Source: a virus | DNA length: 37,122 bases | Virus record (IMG/VR): IMGVR_UViG_3300047172_000295 | Span: 1-37,122 of that record | Reading direction: 5' to 3' (one strand) | Shown here: positions 22,107 to 30,578 of the stretch, piece by piece | How positions within the stretch are numbered: position 1 is the first letter of the stretch | Layout: every line of letters starts with the position of its first letter | Translations under genes and position numbers: made by a program | Notes under the pieces: generated by a model | Told to the model about the DNA's origin: nothing | What the model saw: the letters and a program-made list of their open reading frames with translations, nothing else | Databases searched by the model: none

Positions 22107-22976
22107 ATGAGAACTGAAAATGAAATCAAAGCGCTGCCCCTCGAAGAGAAACAAAAACTCGTCGTCGAACTGCGCGCCGTGAAAACCGGCGACAAGGCTT
22201 ACGCCAACGCGAAGGCCATCATCGAACTCATCACCGCGAGCAAGGGCTGGAAAGAGCCGGCGCTCGTCGAGGTGACGAACATCGCCGATCACGACGTGCC
22301 GGTGGACGGCGCGGTCATCGCCAAAGGCGCCACGGGAAAAGTTTTCCCCTGGCAGTTGAGCGCATTGCCGCGTTTCCTTGAACCGGTCGCGAAGGCGGCG
22401 GCGCTGCTGCTGTTCTGCCTGTTGTTCGGCCTGGGCATCCCGGCCTCCGCGCAGGTGCAAAACTACGTCACGGGTTCCGCTGGCACCTACAACGTGGTGA
22501 ACATCGCCGGACTCAATGGCGGCACAAACAACATCATCGGCACGAACAGCACGTTCGCGACGCCGACGTATACCACTAACTATGTGGTCGCCCCTAATTG
22601 GGTGGTGAGCAACGGCGTCACGACGGTGACGTTTACGACCAACGTGCAGAGCGTGGCCACGAACACGCCCGGCGTTGTCAGCCTGGTCAACTCGGATTCG
22701 GCGGACATCTTCTGGGGTTTTCAACTCACTGGCGCTGGCACTGGCACTGCCACCGCGACGTATGACTACTCCGACGATCTGGTGAACTGGCGGCTGGCTG
22801 CCATCACGGCCACGCTGGCTGCGAATGGCACGACGTTCGTCGGCACCAACATCAGCCTGTCGCTCTTCACGCCGGGCTACATCCGGTTGAATACGATCAG
22901 CTATCCCAGCGTGACCGCCATTCAAACCAACGTGGTGCAAGAACTGGCGAAGAAGCCCGGTCGCACCGGCCCGTAA
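22107..22976 (+). CDS. Head protein with internal signal-like segment and secreted-type domain
   Basis: The 289-residue protein has two parts. Residues 1-94 look cytoplasmic: a helical start (EIKALPLEEKQKLVVELR) and a strand domain (VEVTNIADHDVPVDGAVIAKG) like small head proteins in this place of Mu-like modules. Residues 95-112 are a hydrophobic helix (KAAALLLFCLLFGLGIP), followed by ASA|Q at 113-116. The rest is Asn/Thr-rich and strand-forming. A signal peptidase site inside a chain is unusual for a virion protein. The leader is A/T-rich with no SD. Confidence 0.7.
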   Translation: MRTENEIKALPLEEKQKLVVELRAVKTGDKAYANAKAIIELITASKGWKEPALVEVTNIADHDVPVDGAVIAKGATGKVFPWQLSALPRFLEPVAKAAALLLFCLLFGLGIPASAQVQNYVTGSAGTYNVVNIAGLNGGTNNIIGTNSTFATPTYTTNYVVAPNWVVSNGVTTVTFTTNVQSVATNTPGVVSLVNSDSADIFWGFQLTGAGTGTATATYDYSDDLVNWRLAAITATLAANGTTFVGTNISLSLFTPGYIRLNTISYPSVTAIQTNVVQELAKKPGRTGP

Positions 22977-22995
22977 TTAAGCCACCGATAATCGT

Positions 22996-23145
22996 ATGTT
23001 AAACCAGCCGCCACGAGACCGGATGATCCGACCGAACAACCGCGAGGTTGTGACCAAGCCGGTGCCGCGTCCCGTGGCGGCCTTTAATGCCGACCCGAAG
23101 CCGTGCCTCATCACCAAACCCTCGCCACCGCCGCTTAAAAAATGA
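22996..23145 (+). CDS. Pro-rich microgene (49 aa)
   Basis: ATG 22996 opens 49 codons that end as ATGA over the next gene. The product is Pro/Arg-rich with no fold seen (MLNQPPRDRMIRPNN at the start). The coupling supports it. It may be a short linker-type head protein; function unknown. Confidence 0.6.
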   Translation: MLNQPPRDRMIRPNNREVVTKPVPRPVAAFNADPKPCLITKPSPPPLKK

Positions 23146-23816
23146 ACGCCGGATTTTCCAATCTCGACTATCTGAAGAAGCAACTGCTCGCGCCGGCATT
23201 GCGCGCGACCCTGACGTATGATGACCAGCTCGTGGCGCTCGGCCTCGGCGTGGTGGGAATGTTCGAGCGTTTTTGCAATCGCGATTTCACTTACGCAGCC
23301 GGCGTGCAGGAGATCACGCAGGGCGACCGCTCATTTTGGTTCACGCGCCGCACGCCCGTCACCCAGTTCACGAATGTTGAACTCCGATTTTTTACCGCCG
23401 ACACCTGGACCAGCATCATGGGCCAGCCGCTCGCAAGTGATGAAGAAAAAGGTTTGATCCATTTTGGTTACACGCTCGGCCGCGCGCCCATGCAGGTGCG
23501 CATCACTTACAATGGCGGTTACATCTGGGAGCAGCTTGAACCCAGCGACCCCGGCTTTCCCTCGCTGATTCCATCTGACATCACCAACAACGCCGCCGGG
23601 CTGAATCCGCTCAAATTTAATTTACCCGCAGAATTGCTCTATGCCTGGGTGCTTCAATGCAAACACATCTGGCAGACCATTGATCCGCGTGGCGTCAAGA
23701 TTGTCGGCGAAGGCGATAAGAACCGCGTCGTGCCGCAGCAGGTGTTCGGCGACATGGACATGATCCCGCAGGTGCTGGGCATCTTGAAACCGTTCATCCG
23801 TTATCAGATCACATGA
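23142..23816 (+). CDS. Head-tail connector (gp6-like)
   Basis: The 224-residue protein starts with the helices that are typical of HK97 gp6-type connectors (LKKQLLAPALRAT, then LVALGLGVVGMFERFCNRDF) and continues with strands and a Tyr/Trp-rich middle. The connector family forms the ring below the portal. The start overlaps the previous stop, and the stop overlaps the next start. Assignment rests on place and on the helical start. Confidence 0.72.
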   Translation: MNAGFSNLDYLKKQLLAPALRATLTYDDQLVALGLGVVGMFERFCNRDFTYAAGVQEITQGDRSFWFTRRTPVTQFTNVELRFFTADTWTSIMGQPLASDEEKGLIHFGYTLGRAPMQVRITYNGGYIWEQLEPSDPGFPSLIPSDITNNAAGLNPLKFNLPAELLYAWVLQCKHIWQTIDPRGVKIVGEGDKNRVVPQQVFGDMDMIPQVLGILKPFIRYQIT

Positions 23817-24382
23817 GCCAGGCCTTCAACATCGAGATCAACGGCGACTTGTTGGACGCGATCCCGCGCATCAAGGATCAGGCCGGCTTTGCCCGCGCCT
23901 GCGCGCGCACGATGGATTTTCAAAATCAACTCACGGTCGCACAGATCCAGGCGCAGCATCTTTCCGGGCCGACGACGGATTCCAGTTTGAGCGTGCGCAC
24001 GAACCGGCTGCGCGGTTCGGTGAACGCGAGCAAAGCCATCATCCTCGGCACCGGCGTGGCCAGCACCATCGGCAGCAATGTGGTCTATGCGCCGATCCAC
24101 GAATTCGGCGGCGTCATCCAGCGCACGGTCAAGGCCGGCTCGGTGAAGCTGCGCACGAACAAGCGTGGCGAGATTTTGCGCGGCGGCAAAAACGGTCAGC
24201 TCGCGATCTTCGCCGGCCGCCACCACAAGTTGTTCAAGGAAGTGAAATTCGCGGGCGGCAAAAGTTACACCATCACCATCCCGGCGCGCGCGCCCTTCGG
24301 CCACGGCATCGCCGACCGCCAGCCGGAATACACCGCCGCATTTGAAGCGGTCACGAAAGATTTTCTGGAGGGTAAAAACTGA
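23813..24382 (+). CDS. Tail-completion / virion morphogenesis protein
   Basis: The 189-residue protein has the APIHEFGGVI motif (about 97-106) and IPARAPFGHGIA near residue 160, which are features of the phage virion morphogenesis family (Mu gpG, P2 gpS; PF05069 and HK97 gp10-like). Such proteins end the neck and join head and tail. Coupled at both ends. It is slightly longer than usual because of a basic insert, about 110-145. Confidence 0.78.
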   Translation: MSQAFNIEINGDLLDAIPRIKDQAGFARACARTMDFQNQLTVAQIQAQHLSGPTTDSSLSVRTNRLRGSVNASKAIILGTGVASTIGSNVVYAPIHEFGGVIQRTVKAGSVKLRTNKRGEILRGGKNGQLAIFAGRHHKLFKEVKFAGGKSYTITIPARAPFGHGIADRQPEYTAAFEAVTKDFLEGKN

Positions 24383-25137
24383 TGAGCGACACCCTCACAG
24401 ATTTCAAGCAGCTCCAGCGCGACGCCTCGTTCGCCTATTCCAGCGACAGCCGGTTGCAGACGGTGAACATCATCACGCGCGAACAATTGCTCGCGGACAA
24501 ATCGCGGCTGCCGGACGAAACGCTTTCCATCGAGGTGCTCGGCTATATCACGCCGCGCAACGGCAAGCAGGGCGTGTGCGTCATCGTCGAGAAGCCGCGC
24601 TTCGAGGTTTTGAATCCGCAGGCACCGGGGCCGCAGGGCGACATCATCATTGAGTCGCTCATCCTGGAAGACCAGCTCACGAACATGGATCCCACGGAAG
24701 GCACCGGCCTCGCTGCTGATTACATCGCGCAAGTCTGTCTGGAGATCGGCCACGGCTGGAATCTGAATTTTCAATCCGACTTCGTGGCGGATCGCAACGC
24801 GATGGTGGAAGCCAAGGAATGGCAGCCGTTGCGCGCCTACAAGGTGCAGCATCGCATGGTGCTGTCGCGCGCACAGACCACGCGCGTGACCACGCCGACG
24901 CTCACGCAGGATTCGCCGAACCCCGGCATGATCACGCTGACCAACGATCCGAACACGCCGGACGCGCAAATTTATTACACCACGGACGGCGACACGCCCG
25001 CGCCCGATCAGGCGAATGCCACGCTTTACGAGGGCGCGTTCGTCGCGCCGGCCGGCAGTTATCTTTTGCGCTGGGCGGCGTTCAAGCCCGGCTACCTGCT
25101 CTCCGCCATCGCCCAAGTCAACATCAACAACCAATAA
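24382..25137 (+). CDS. Tail terminator-like protein with chitobiase-type C-terminal domain
   Basis: The 251-residue protein has an N-terminal neck or tail part (about 1-165) and a separate C-terminal domain (about 172-250). The C-terminal domain has IYYTTDGDTPAP, then LYEGAFVAPAGSYLLRWAAFKPGYLLS, which matches the pattern of the CHB_HEX_C_1 family (chitobiase/hexosaminidase C-terminal). Such domains occur in secreted bacterial enzymes and may decorate the neck. The start codon overlaps the previous stop by one base. The N-terminal assignment rests on position. Confidence 0.65.
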   Translation: MSDTLTDFKQLQRDASFAYSSDSRLQTVNIITREQLLADKSRLPDETLSIEVLGYITPRNGKQGVCVIVEKPRFEVLNPQAPGPQGDIIIESLILEDQLTNMDPTEGTGLAADYIAQVCLEIGHGWNLNFQSDFVADRNAMVEAKEWQPLRAYKVQHRMVLSRAQTTRVTTPTLTQDSPNPGMITLTNDPNTPDAQIYYTTDGDTPAPDQANATLYEGAFVAPAGSYLLRWAAFKPGYLLSAIAQVNINNQ

Positions 25138-25149
25138 CCAAACACCATT

Positions 25150-26097
25150 ATGAGTCTATCCATCTCCCGCGCGAACCTGCCCGGTGCCGGCGCGCCCAAA
25201 ATCACTTACGCCGGCGCGACCCTCTGGACGCGCGCCGACCTGATGATCCCGCTGAAGCAGACGCTCAAGCAACAGGTCAGCTCGATGTATGGCCCCGTCA
25301 CCTGGACGCGTGACGGCCGCAGCATCGAGTTCGAGATCCCGATCTACGGCTTCTGGAATTCGCTCGGCGTGCTGTTTCCTTCTTACTTGCTCGCCGGCAT
25401 CCACGGCGCGCGCATCTTCGGCACGACCGACACGCCGATGACGATTGTCGCGCGCAACGGCGATCAGATCGTTTTGAACAACGTCCAGCTCGTCGCCGTC
25501 ACCAACCTCAAGCTCAAGGCTAACGAACAGATTTTTTCCGGCAACGCCAAGTTCGTCGCGCTCATCGGCAACAACCTTTCGCCGGCCAGCGCGAACAGTT
25601 ATTACACCATCTCCACCGGTGTGGCGTATGCCGAGGGCAATTTTCCGCAGAACAATTTCAAGTCGCTCGCATGGACGGGCGCGTGGGGATCGCGCGCCGG
25701 CTTCACCAACATCCTCACGCAGGACGGCTGGGATGTGGACTGGCAGATCAAGTTCATGTCGCCCGACGATCTCGTGGACGGCATTGGCCCGGTGGATAAA
25801 TTTTTCGATTCCTGTATGCCGAAGATTTCCGCCATCGTCGTCGGCCCCACGCTGCCGCAGATGGACACCAACGTGGATTTCCAGGGCGCGAACGCGGCGG
25901 TGGGCGCGGACATCGCCGCCGACTCCGCGCCGCTGGTCCTCACGGACGGCACCAGCACCATCACGCTGGCCGTGGCGTCCATGATCGAAACCGGCGTGGT
26001 CTTCGCCCCTGGCAAAAAACGCATCGCCAAGACGACGTGGCAGGGAACGCTTTCATTCTCCGGCGGCGCGCCAAACGCGGTCGCCAGCGTCTCGTGA
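25150..26097 (+). CDS. Probable major tail tube protein
   Basis: The 315-residue protein stands after the neck genes, where the tube protein is expected. It is strand-rich with a Gly/Trp segment (GAWGSRAGFTN), and a C-terminal Ig-like pattern (TSTITLAVASMIETG). The ATG has an A-rich leader (AAACACCATTATG) like that of the capsid gene, so high expression is plausible. No sheath gene follows, so a non-contractile tail is likely. Recognition is by position and composition, not by motif. Confidence 0.6.
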   Translation: MSLSISRANLPGAGAPKITYAGATLWTRADLMIPLKQTLKQQVSSMYGPVTWTRDGRSIEFEIPIYGFWNSLGVLFPSYLLAGIHGARIFGTTDTPMTIVARNGDQIVLNNVQLVAVTNLKLKANEQIFSGNAKFVALIGNNLSPASANSYYTISTGVAYAEGNFPQNNFKSLAWTGAWGSRAGFTNILTQDGWDVDWQIKFMSPDDLVDGIGPVDKFFDSCMPKISAIVVGPTLPQMDTNVDFQGANAAVGADIAADSAPLVLTDGTSTITLAVASMIETGVVFAPGKKRIAKTTWQGTLSFSGGAPNAVASVS

Positions 26098-26136
26098 TTT
26101 CGTAGTCAACCATTAACCATCAACCAAAAATAAAAC

Positions 26137-26814
26137 ATGAAAACCAGCATCCTCCTCATCTCTGACGCCGCGCCCGGCTTGCCGCCGGTGGCCAAACCCG
26201 CGACCACGCCGCTGGCCGCAACACCTCCGCCCGCGCCGGTGCTTACCTGCGATCCCGCGCAGATCGCCGCCAACCTCCAGACCGACATCGCCGCTCTGGA
26301 AAAAGACGCGGCGCAATTGCCACCGCTCCTGGGCTTCGCGCTCAACTCGCTGCGCGGCGCGTTGTCGTCCGTCAACGGCCATCTCGCGGCTGTGAAAAAA
26401 GCCGCCGCGCTGCTGCTGCTGCTCACGCTGCTCACCCCGACCTCACACGCGCAGTTTTTTAATGGCGGTGTCACCGTCACCGGCACCAGCAACCAGCCGG
26501 TGCTGGTGAGCTTTGTCCCGATCACCAACACGGCGTCGTCCTCGCTCATCTCGCGGACGGCACAGATCCAGAACCTCGTGAGCAATGAGACTTTCGTGCT
26601 CCAATACGGCTATCAATGGGCCGGCTTGGGCGGCACCAACCTTTACATCGTGAACACGCTGGTGACCAACTTCAACGGCGCGGGCCTGACCAATGGCAGC
26701 ACCGTGCTCGTGCCGGTGCCATCAGTGTTTAACACCGTGCCCATCCAGCCCTGGGGACAGGCCATCTGCACGAACAACGCTGGCAACGTCACCAACGTCA
26801 TCAGCGTGCAGTAA
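26137..26814 (+). CDS. Tail protein with internal signal-like segment
   Basis: The 225-residue protein has a Pro/Ala-rich start, a helical segment (about 40-85), then KKAAALLLLLTLLTPTSHA|Q (about 87-106), then an Asn/Thr/Val-rich strand domain. The membrane part resembles that of the 289-residue protein encoded after the capsid, with the same KAAALLL start. Place between tube and tape measure is usual for tail-assembly chaperones; I see no chaperone motif. The internal cleavage site suggests export of the C-terminal half. Leader A-rich, no SD. Confidence 0.6.
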   Translation: MKTSILLISDAAPGLPPVAKPATTPLAATPPPAPVLTCDPAQIAANLQTDIAALEKDAAQLPPLLGFALNSLRGALSSVNGHLAAVKKAAALLLLLTLLTPTSHAQFFNGGVTVTGTSNQPVLVSFVPITNTASSSLISRTAQIQNLVSNETFVLQYGYQWAGLGGTNLYIVNTLVTNFNGAGLTNGSTVLVPVPSVFNTVPIQPWGQAICTNNAGNVTNVISVQ

Positions 26815-27207
26815 ATGAATCTGATCTGGACAGCCACCGGCGGCGCACCCGTCACGCTCGGCGATGATTCGGTCAAGCAGACCATCACCGTCGAGCAGCT
26901 TGACGCCCCGGCGGTCGTCCAGAAGCTGCTGTTTTTTCGGGGCGTTAACGCCCAGTTAGTGGCCCGTGGCGGCGACGAAGGCGTCTTCGTCGCCGTCGTG
27001 CAGCCGCCGCTCGCCACGTCAGACCAGGCGTCCACTTACATTAAAAACGAACTGGCCCGGAAAGGTCAGGCCGGCACGCTCGCGTGGGGACGCGTGGGCA
27101 CCATCTTTAATTTCACTGGCGTGGTCATCCGCCGCGTGACCGTCGCCGAGCTGAACGGCGCGCGGTTGCGGATCCGTTACACGTTCGGCTTTGCCGCCAT
27201 GGCTTGA
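26815..27207 (+). CDS. Tail-associated protein (130 aa)
   Basis: The 130-residue protein follows directly after the previous stop. It has strands and two helices (QTITVEQLDAPAVVQ; YIKNELARKG) and ends in RLRIRYTFGFAAMA. Place suggests a tail component. A perfect 14-bp palindrome (GGGCGTTAACGCCC at 26940-26953) lies inside it. Family unknown. Confidence 0.6.
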   Translation: MNLIWTATGGAPVTLGDDSVKQTITVEQLDAPAVVQKLLFFRGVNAQLVARGGDEGVFVAVVQPPLATSDQASTYIKNELARKGQAGTLAWGRVGTIFNFTGVVIRRVTVAELNGARLRIRYTFGFAAMA

Positions 27208-27209
27208 TT

Positions 27210-28376
27210 ATGAAACTAAAAAAAAATCTGTTCGTGCTTATTAAATCGCTCTTTGCCTTCATCGCGCTCGGCGCGTTCACGGTCGGTTGCACCTTCGCCG
27301 CCGCGCTGCTGCTGCGTTGCTGCACCCTGGCGTGGCGCGCGGGCTGGAAATTATTTCTCGTGCTGATGATTGGCGCGCTGGCCGCGTCGGCGCAGGCGAC
27401 GCCCGTGCTGTTCAGCAGCGCGTCGTTTGGCCTCGGCGTCAGCAATGTCCGCATCCTCGTCACCGCCGACCAGACGCCTTACCCGCCGATCGCCGGCACG
27501 AACAACCTGACGCGGCTGCAATTTTATTTGCAACCGGTGAATGGCCAGGTCATCACCAACCTAGTGCCGTGGGGTTACACTTATCAATACGAAGGCTGGC
27601 CGCGCAGCGTGCATATCGTGGTGCCCAACACGACGAACATTGTCAGCGCCGCGTCACTCGTCAACACCAACGCCTACTCGCCGGTGGTGCTTTATTCCGG
27701 CACCACCTTCCCGCTCACCGTCAGCAACACGACCTGGTATTTCGATGCGCTCGGCGGCTACCGGTTCACCAACAATGTGACGGGCGCAAACGGGTTTCTC
27801 GGCTTCGACGGCCACTTCAGTTTCACTGATCAAAGCAACAACGTCGTGACGTTCACCACGAGCGGTTTTTCTTGGAATGGAAATTATTTGCGCGCGCCGG
27901 TTGGTTTTACCGGCACGTTCACCAATGTCGCGCCGAACACGACCAATGTTCTGACCACCACAAATTATTCCTGCAAAATTACCGGGACGAACGGCTCATT
28001 CACTTACGGCGTCGGGCCGAGCATCACAGTGCGTTCAAATTATATTGTCAGTGGCAGCAGCATCGCGGATGGCAATTATGCCTGGAACGGCAGCTACTGG
28101 ATCATCGCGGGCAGTCCCTTCAATCCGGCGCTGAATCAAAACGGCACAAGCTGGCAAATCACCGGCACCGCCGGCTCGCCGGTTTGCACATCTTCGCTTG
28201 GCACATTTACCGCGCCGCCCGATTCGCCGCAACCGTGGACAGGATCGGGCTGGACGGGCGGCGGCGGTGTTTTGCCGTTCACGATTTCCAGCTACACCTA
28301 CACGACGAACGTCCTCGCGCACATCAACACCACCACGTTCACCAACGGCGTTTGCACCACCAACATTTTCCAATGA
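27210..28376 (+). CDS. Large protein with two N-terminal membrane helices and signal-type site
   Basis: The 388-residue protein starts with a hydrophobic Cys-containing stretch (about 8-40), then a second hydrophobic helix (about 47-60) that ends in ASA|Q (59-62). The mature part is Asn/Thr-rich and strand-forming. The last part (about 252-360) is a domain that is nearly repeated in the next gene. ATG 27210 was preferred to TTG 27204, which lies in the previous stop. It may sit in the envelope or be exported. The family is not recognised. Confidence 0.6.
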   Translation: MKLKKNLFVLIKSLFAFIALGAFTVGCTFAAALLLRCCTLAWRAGWKLFLVLMIGALAASAQATPVLFSSASFGLGVSNVRILVTADQTPYPPIAGTNNLTRLQFYLQPVNGQVITNLVPWGYTYQYEGWPRSVHIVVPNTTNIVSAASLVNTNAYSPVVLYSGTTFPLTVSNTTWYFDALGGYRFTNNVTGANGFLGFDGHFSFTDQSNNVVTFTTSGFSWNGNYLRAPVGFTGTFTNVAPNTTNVLTTTNYSCKITGTNGSFTYGVGPSITVRSNYIVSGSSIADGNYAWNGSYWIIAGSPFNPALNQNGTSWQITGTAGSPVCTSSLGTFTAPPDSPQPWTGSGWTGGGGVLPFTISSYTYTTNVLAHINTTTFTNGVCTTNIFQ

Positions 28377-28762
28377 AAAATTTTCTTTTAACTTTTTGCC
28401 TGCTCGCAACCGTGGCCACCAGCCGCGCTCAAACCAATTATGCCTGCACCATCACCGGCAGCGGCGGCACGTTCACTTACGGCGTCGGGCCGAGCATCAC
28501 GGTGTCGTCGAATTATGTTGTCAGCGGCAGCGGCATTGCCGATGGCAATTATGCTTGGAACGGTAGCTACTGGATCATCGCCGGCAGTCCTTACAATCCG
28601 CAACTGAATCAAAATGGAACCAGTTGGACGCTCACCGGCACCAATGGCACGCCAGTTTGCACCAGCTCACTCGGCACATTCACCGCGCCGCCCGATTCGC
28701 CGCAAGTGTGGACAGGATCGGGCTGGACGGGCGGTGGCGGAGTATTGCCCTGGACGGTGATT
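27963..28762 (+). repeat. Duplicated domain, two copies of about 325 bp
   Basis: The block 27963-28289 (C-terminal domain of the 388-residue protein) and the block 28436-28762 (whole mature domain start of the next protein) are close copies. At protein level about 84% of 108 positions match by eye, including WNGSYWIIAGSP and SLGTFTAPPDSPQ. The DNA differs mainly at third codon positions, so the copies have been kept under selection after duplication. Confidence 0.8.
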
Positions 28763-28909
28763 CGCAGCGTCGGTGTGGACGTGGTGACGTTCACCAGCAC
28801 GAATGCCACGACCGGCTGGCAACCGGTGGCCACGAATCATTTTTCGATTCCCGGCACGCAGCCGCAGCAATTTTTCCGCGCCGTCCTAACCATCACGCCA
28901 CCGCAATGA
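28373..28909 (+). CDS. Secreted protein, paralog of the preceding C-terminal domain
   Basis: The 178-residue protein begins with an ordinary Sec signal peptide (MKNFLLTFCLLATVATSRA|Q). The next 108 residues copy the C-terminal domain of the gene before it. A second strand part (about 130-178) ends in PQQFFRAVLTITPPQ, an ending pattern seen in Verrucomicrobiota secreted proteins, from memory. Start and stop are coupled to the neighbours by ATGA. It is probably exported rather than in the virion. Confidence 0.7.
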   Translation: MKNFLLTFCLLATVATSRAQTNYACTITGSGGTFTYGVGPSITVSSNYVVSGSGIADGNYAWNGSYWIIAGSPYNPQLNQNGTSWTLTGTNGTPVCTSSLGTFTAPPDSPQVWTGSGWTGGGGVLPWTVIRSVGVDVVTFTSTNATTGWQPVATNHFSIPGTQPQQFFRAVLTITPPQ

Positions 28910-29076
28910 ACCTCGATGATTTTCTCACCGCACTCACTGCCGAGCGCGCCGCCGAGCTGGCGCACTTGCGCTGGGAGAATGCCATCCTGACCAAAATCCG
29001 GGACGCCGGCTGGCCGCTTGTCGTGGAATTTGCCGACAGGAAATTTGCCCCGCCGGAAACCACCACCGCCCACTAA
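28906..29076 (+). CDS. Microgene before tape measure (56 aa)
   Basis: A 56-codon gene with ATG 28906 in an ATGA overlap, ending directly before the tape measure start. The product is acidic and helical (MNLDDFLTALTAERAAELAHL) with a short Pro-rich end. It may be a small tail-assembly chaperone; only place and helicity support that. Confidence 0.6.
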   Translation: MNLDDFLTALTAERAAELAHLRWENAILTKIRDAGWPLVVEFADRKFAPPETTTAH

Positions 29077-30576
29077 ATGGATCTGGAATATAAAATCACC
29101 ACCACGGCGGACTTGACGGGCGCAGAACGCGCCGCTGACTCATTGGAGCAACTGAAACTCCGGCTGGCGCAATTAAACGAGGAACAGCGCATCGCGAATT
29201 TTCAAGGGATCACGGCGGTCGGTTTAGATCAAGAAATCGCCGAGGCCAAAACCCGGCTGGCCGCCGCGTTGCGATCGGAAGTGGTGCCTGCTGTCGAGCT
29301 GGAAAATCTAAGCCATCGCGAAACGCGCCGCGTGCTCGATGCGATCGGCAATGTGGCGGCTCCCGGTGCTGGCCGCGCCCTGGGTGAACTGGCGTATGGT
29401 CCGGTCGGCGCGGCGCTGGCGCTCGCCGGGGCGTTTGAATATCTGCGCAGTAAAATTGATAAGGTGGCCAAACAGGAAGAGGACTTAAACGAGCAGGAAC
29501 TTTCCGAGCATCAGAAAAACATTGAGGCATTGCAGACGGCGTGGGACAACACGCAAAAAGCCCTCGGCGATTATTACGCTGCCCTCGCCACAGCCGGCGA
29601 CGAAAAAGACCCGACCAAAAAGCAGTTGGATAACATCAAGGCGGTCACGGACGCGCAGATCGAATCCAGTAAAAAAATCATTGAGGCTTTGGGTAAACAG
29701 GAAGTCGCCTATTTGCGGGCGCATGGTGGTAGCCCGGATCAAATTGCTGACGCCGAGGCGCGGACGCAAAGTCAGGTTCGCGGACTTGACGCCGACAAGG
29801 CCAATGCGGATGGTCCGGCGTTGTTGCAGTTAGAGCAGCAAAAACGCCTCGCGCAGGATGCCCAATTGCAGCGCGACGCGATCGCCGCCGAGCAGCAAGC
29901 GGCAGCGGCCAAAGCCGCCAATGATAAAAACGCGCGCGAATTAGCGGGAGTGAATGACCAGCTTGATCCAAGCACCAAGCCAGGCAAGGCGCTCAAAGAA
30001 AAACAGGAAGCGGCGGCGACGGCGCTGAAAAATGCGCAAGAGATGCCTGACCAGGTCGCTGATGTTTCACCAGCCGGCGGAGTTATTTTAAGAGACAACA
30101 CGGCCGCGAAAGCCGCCGCCATCGCGAAGGCACAGGAAGATATTGCAGTGGCGGCGGCGGAAACAGCGCGTTTAGTGGAGCGCCAAAAACAGCTTCAAGA
30201 CAATGAATTCGCGCTTCAAGAAAAAGAAAAAGAAACCGCCAAACGCGCGTCCGATGCTAATGCCACGAGCACGACGAATCGTGCGCGGCTGAAAGAATTG
30301 CCGGGTGACATCAACCAGGCTCAACAGGTTCAAGGCATCAACCAAACCGGCGATGCGATCGTGGATAAAATCAACGAGCGCGATGCTACGACCGGCCAGA
30401 CGCTGGGTGCAATGGGCGCGGCCGCGCATCTGAACCAAAGCCAGATCATTGAGATCGCTCGCGAGTTGCTCGCGGGACAATTAACCCACGCCCAGGAGAT
30501 TGCGGGACTAAAAGCTCTGGCCGCGCAACTTCAACAAAAAAACGCGCAGCTATCGAGCGCAGTTGACACCCACTGA
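29077..30576 (+). CDS. Short tape measure protein
   Basis: The 499-residue protein is almost all helical coiled coil: Ala/Gln/Glu/Lys-rich stretches with a small Gly/Ala hydrophobic patch (about 98-120, GRALGELAYGPVGAALALAGAF), as in tape measure proteins. Family knowledge: about 1.5 angstrom of tail per residue, so roughly 75 nm here, a short tail. Place before the large hub and fibre proteins supports it. No peptidase domain is seen. Confidence 0.72.
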   Translation: MDLEYKITTTADLTGAERAADSLEQLKLRLAQLNEEQRIANFQGITAVGLDQEIAEAKTRLAAALRSEVVPAVELENLSHRETRRVLDAIGNVAAPGAGRALGELAYGPVGAALALAGAFEYLRSKIDKVAKQEEDLNEQELSEHQKNIEALQTAWDNTQKALGDYYAALATAGDEKDPTKKQLDNIKAVTDAQIESSKKIIEALGKQEVAYLRAHGGSPDQIADAEARTQSQVRGLDADKANADGPALLQLEQQKRLAQDAQLQRDAIAAEQQAAAAKAANDKNARELAGVNDQLDPSTKPGKALKEKQEAAATALKNAQEMPDQVADVSPAGGVILRDNTAAKAAAIAKAQEDIAVAAAETARLVERQKQLQDNEFALQEKEKETAKRASDANATSTTNRARLKELPGDINQAQQVQGINQTGDAIVDKINERDATTGQTLGAMGAAAHLNQSQIIEIARELLAGQLTHAQEIAGLKALAAQLQQKNAQLSSAVDTH

Positions 30577-30578
30577 CT

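Noticed and set aside
27963-28762. Template and variable repeat of a diversity-generating retroelement
   Set aside because: No reverse transcriptase is visible and the differences are not limited to adenines; a plain duplication explains it.
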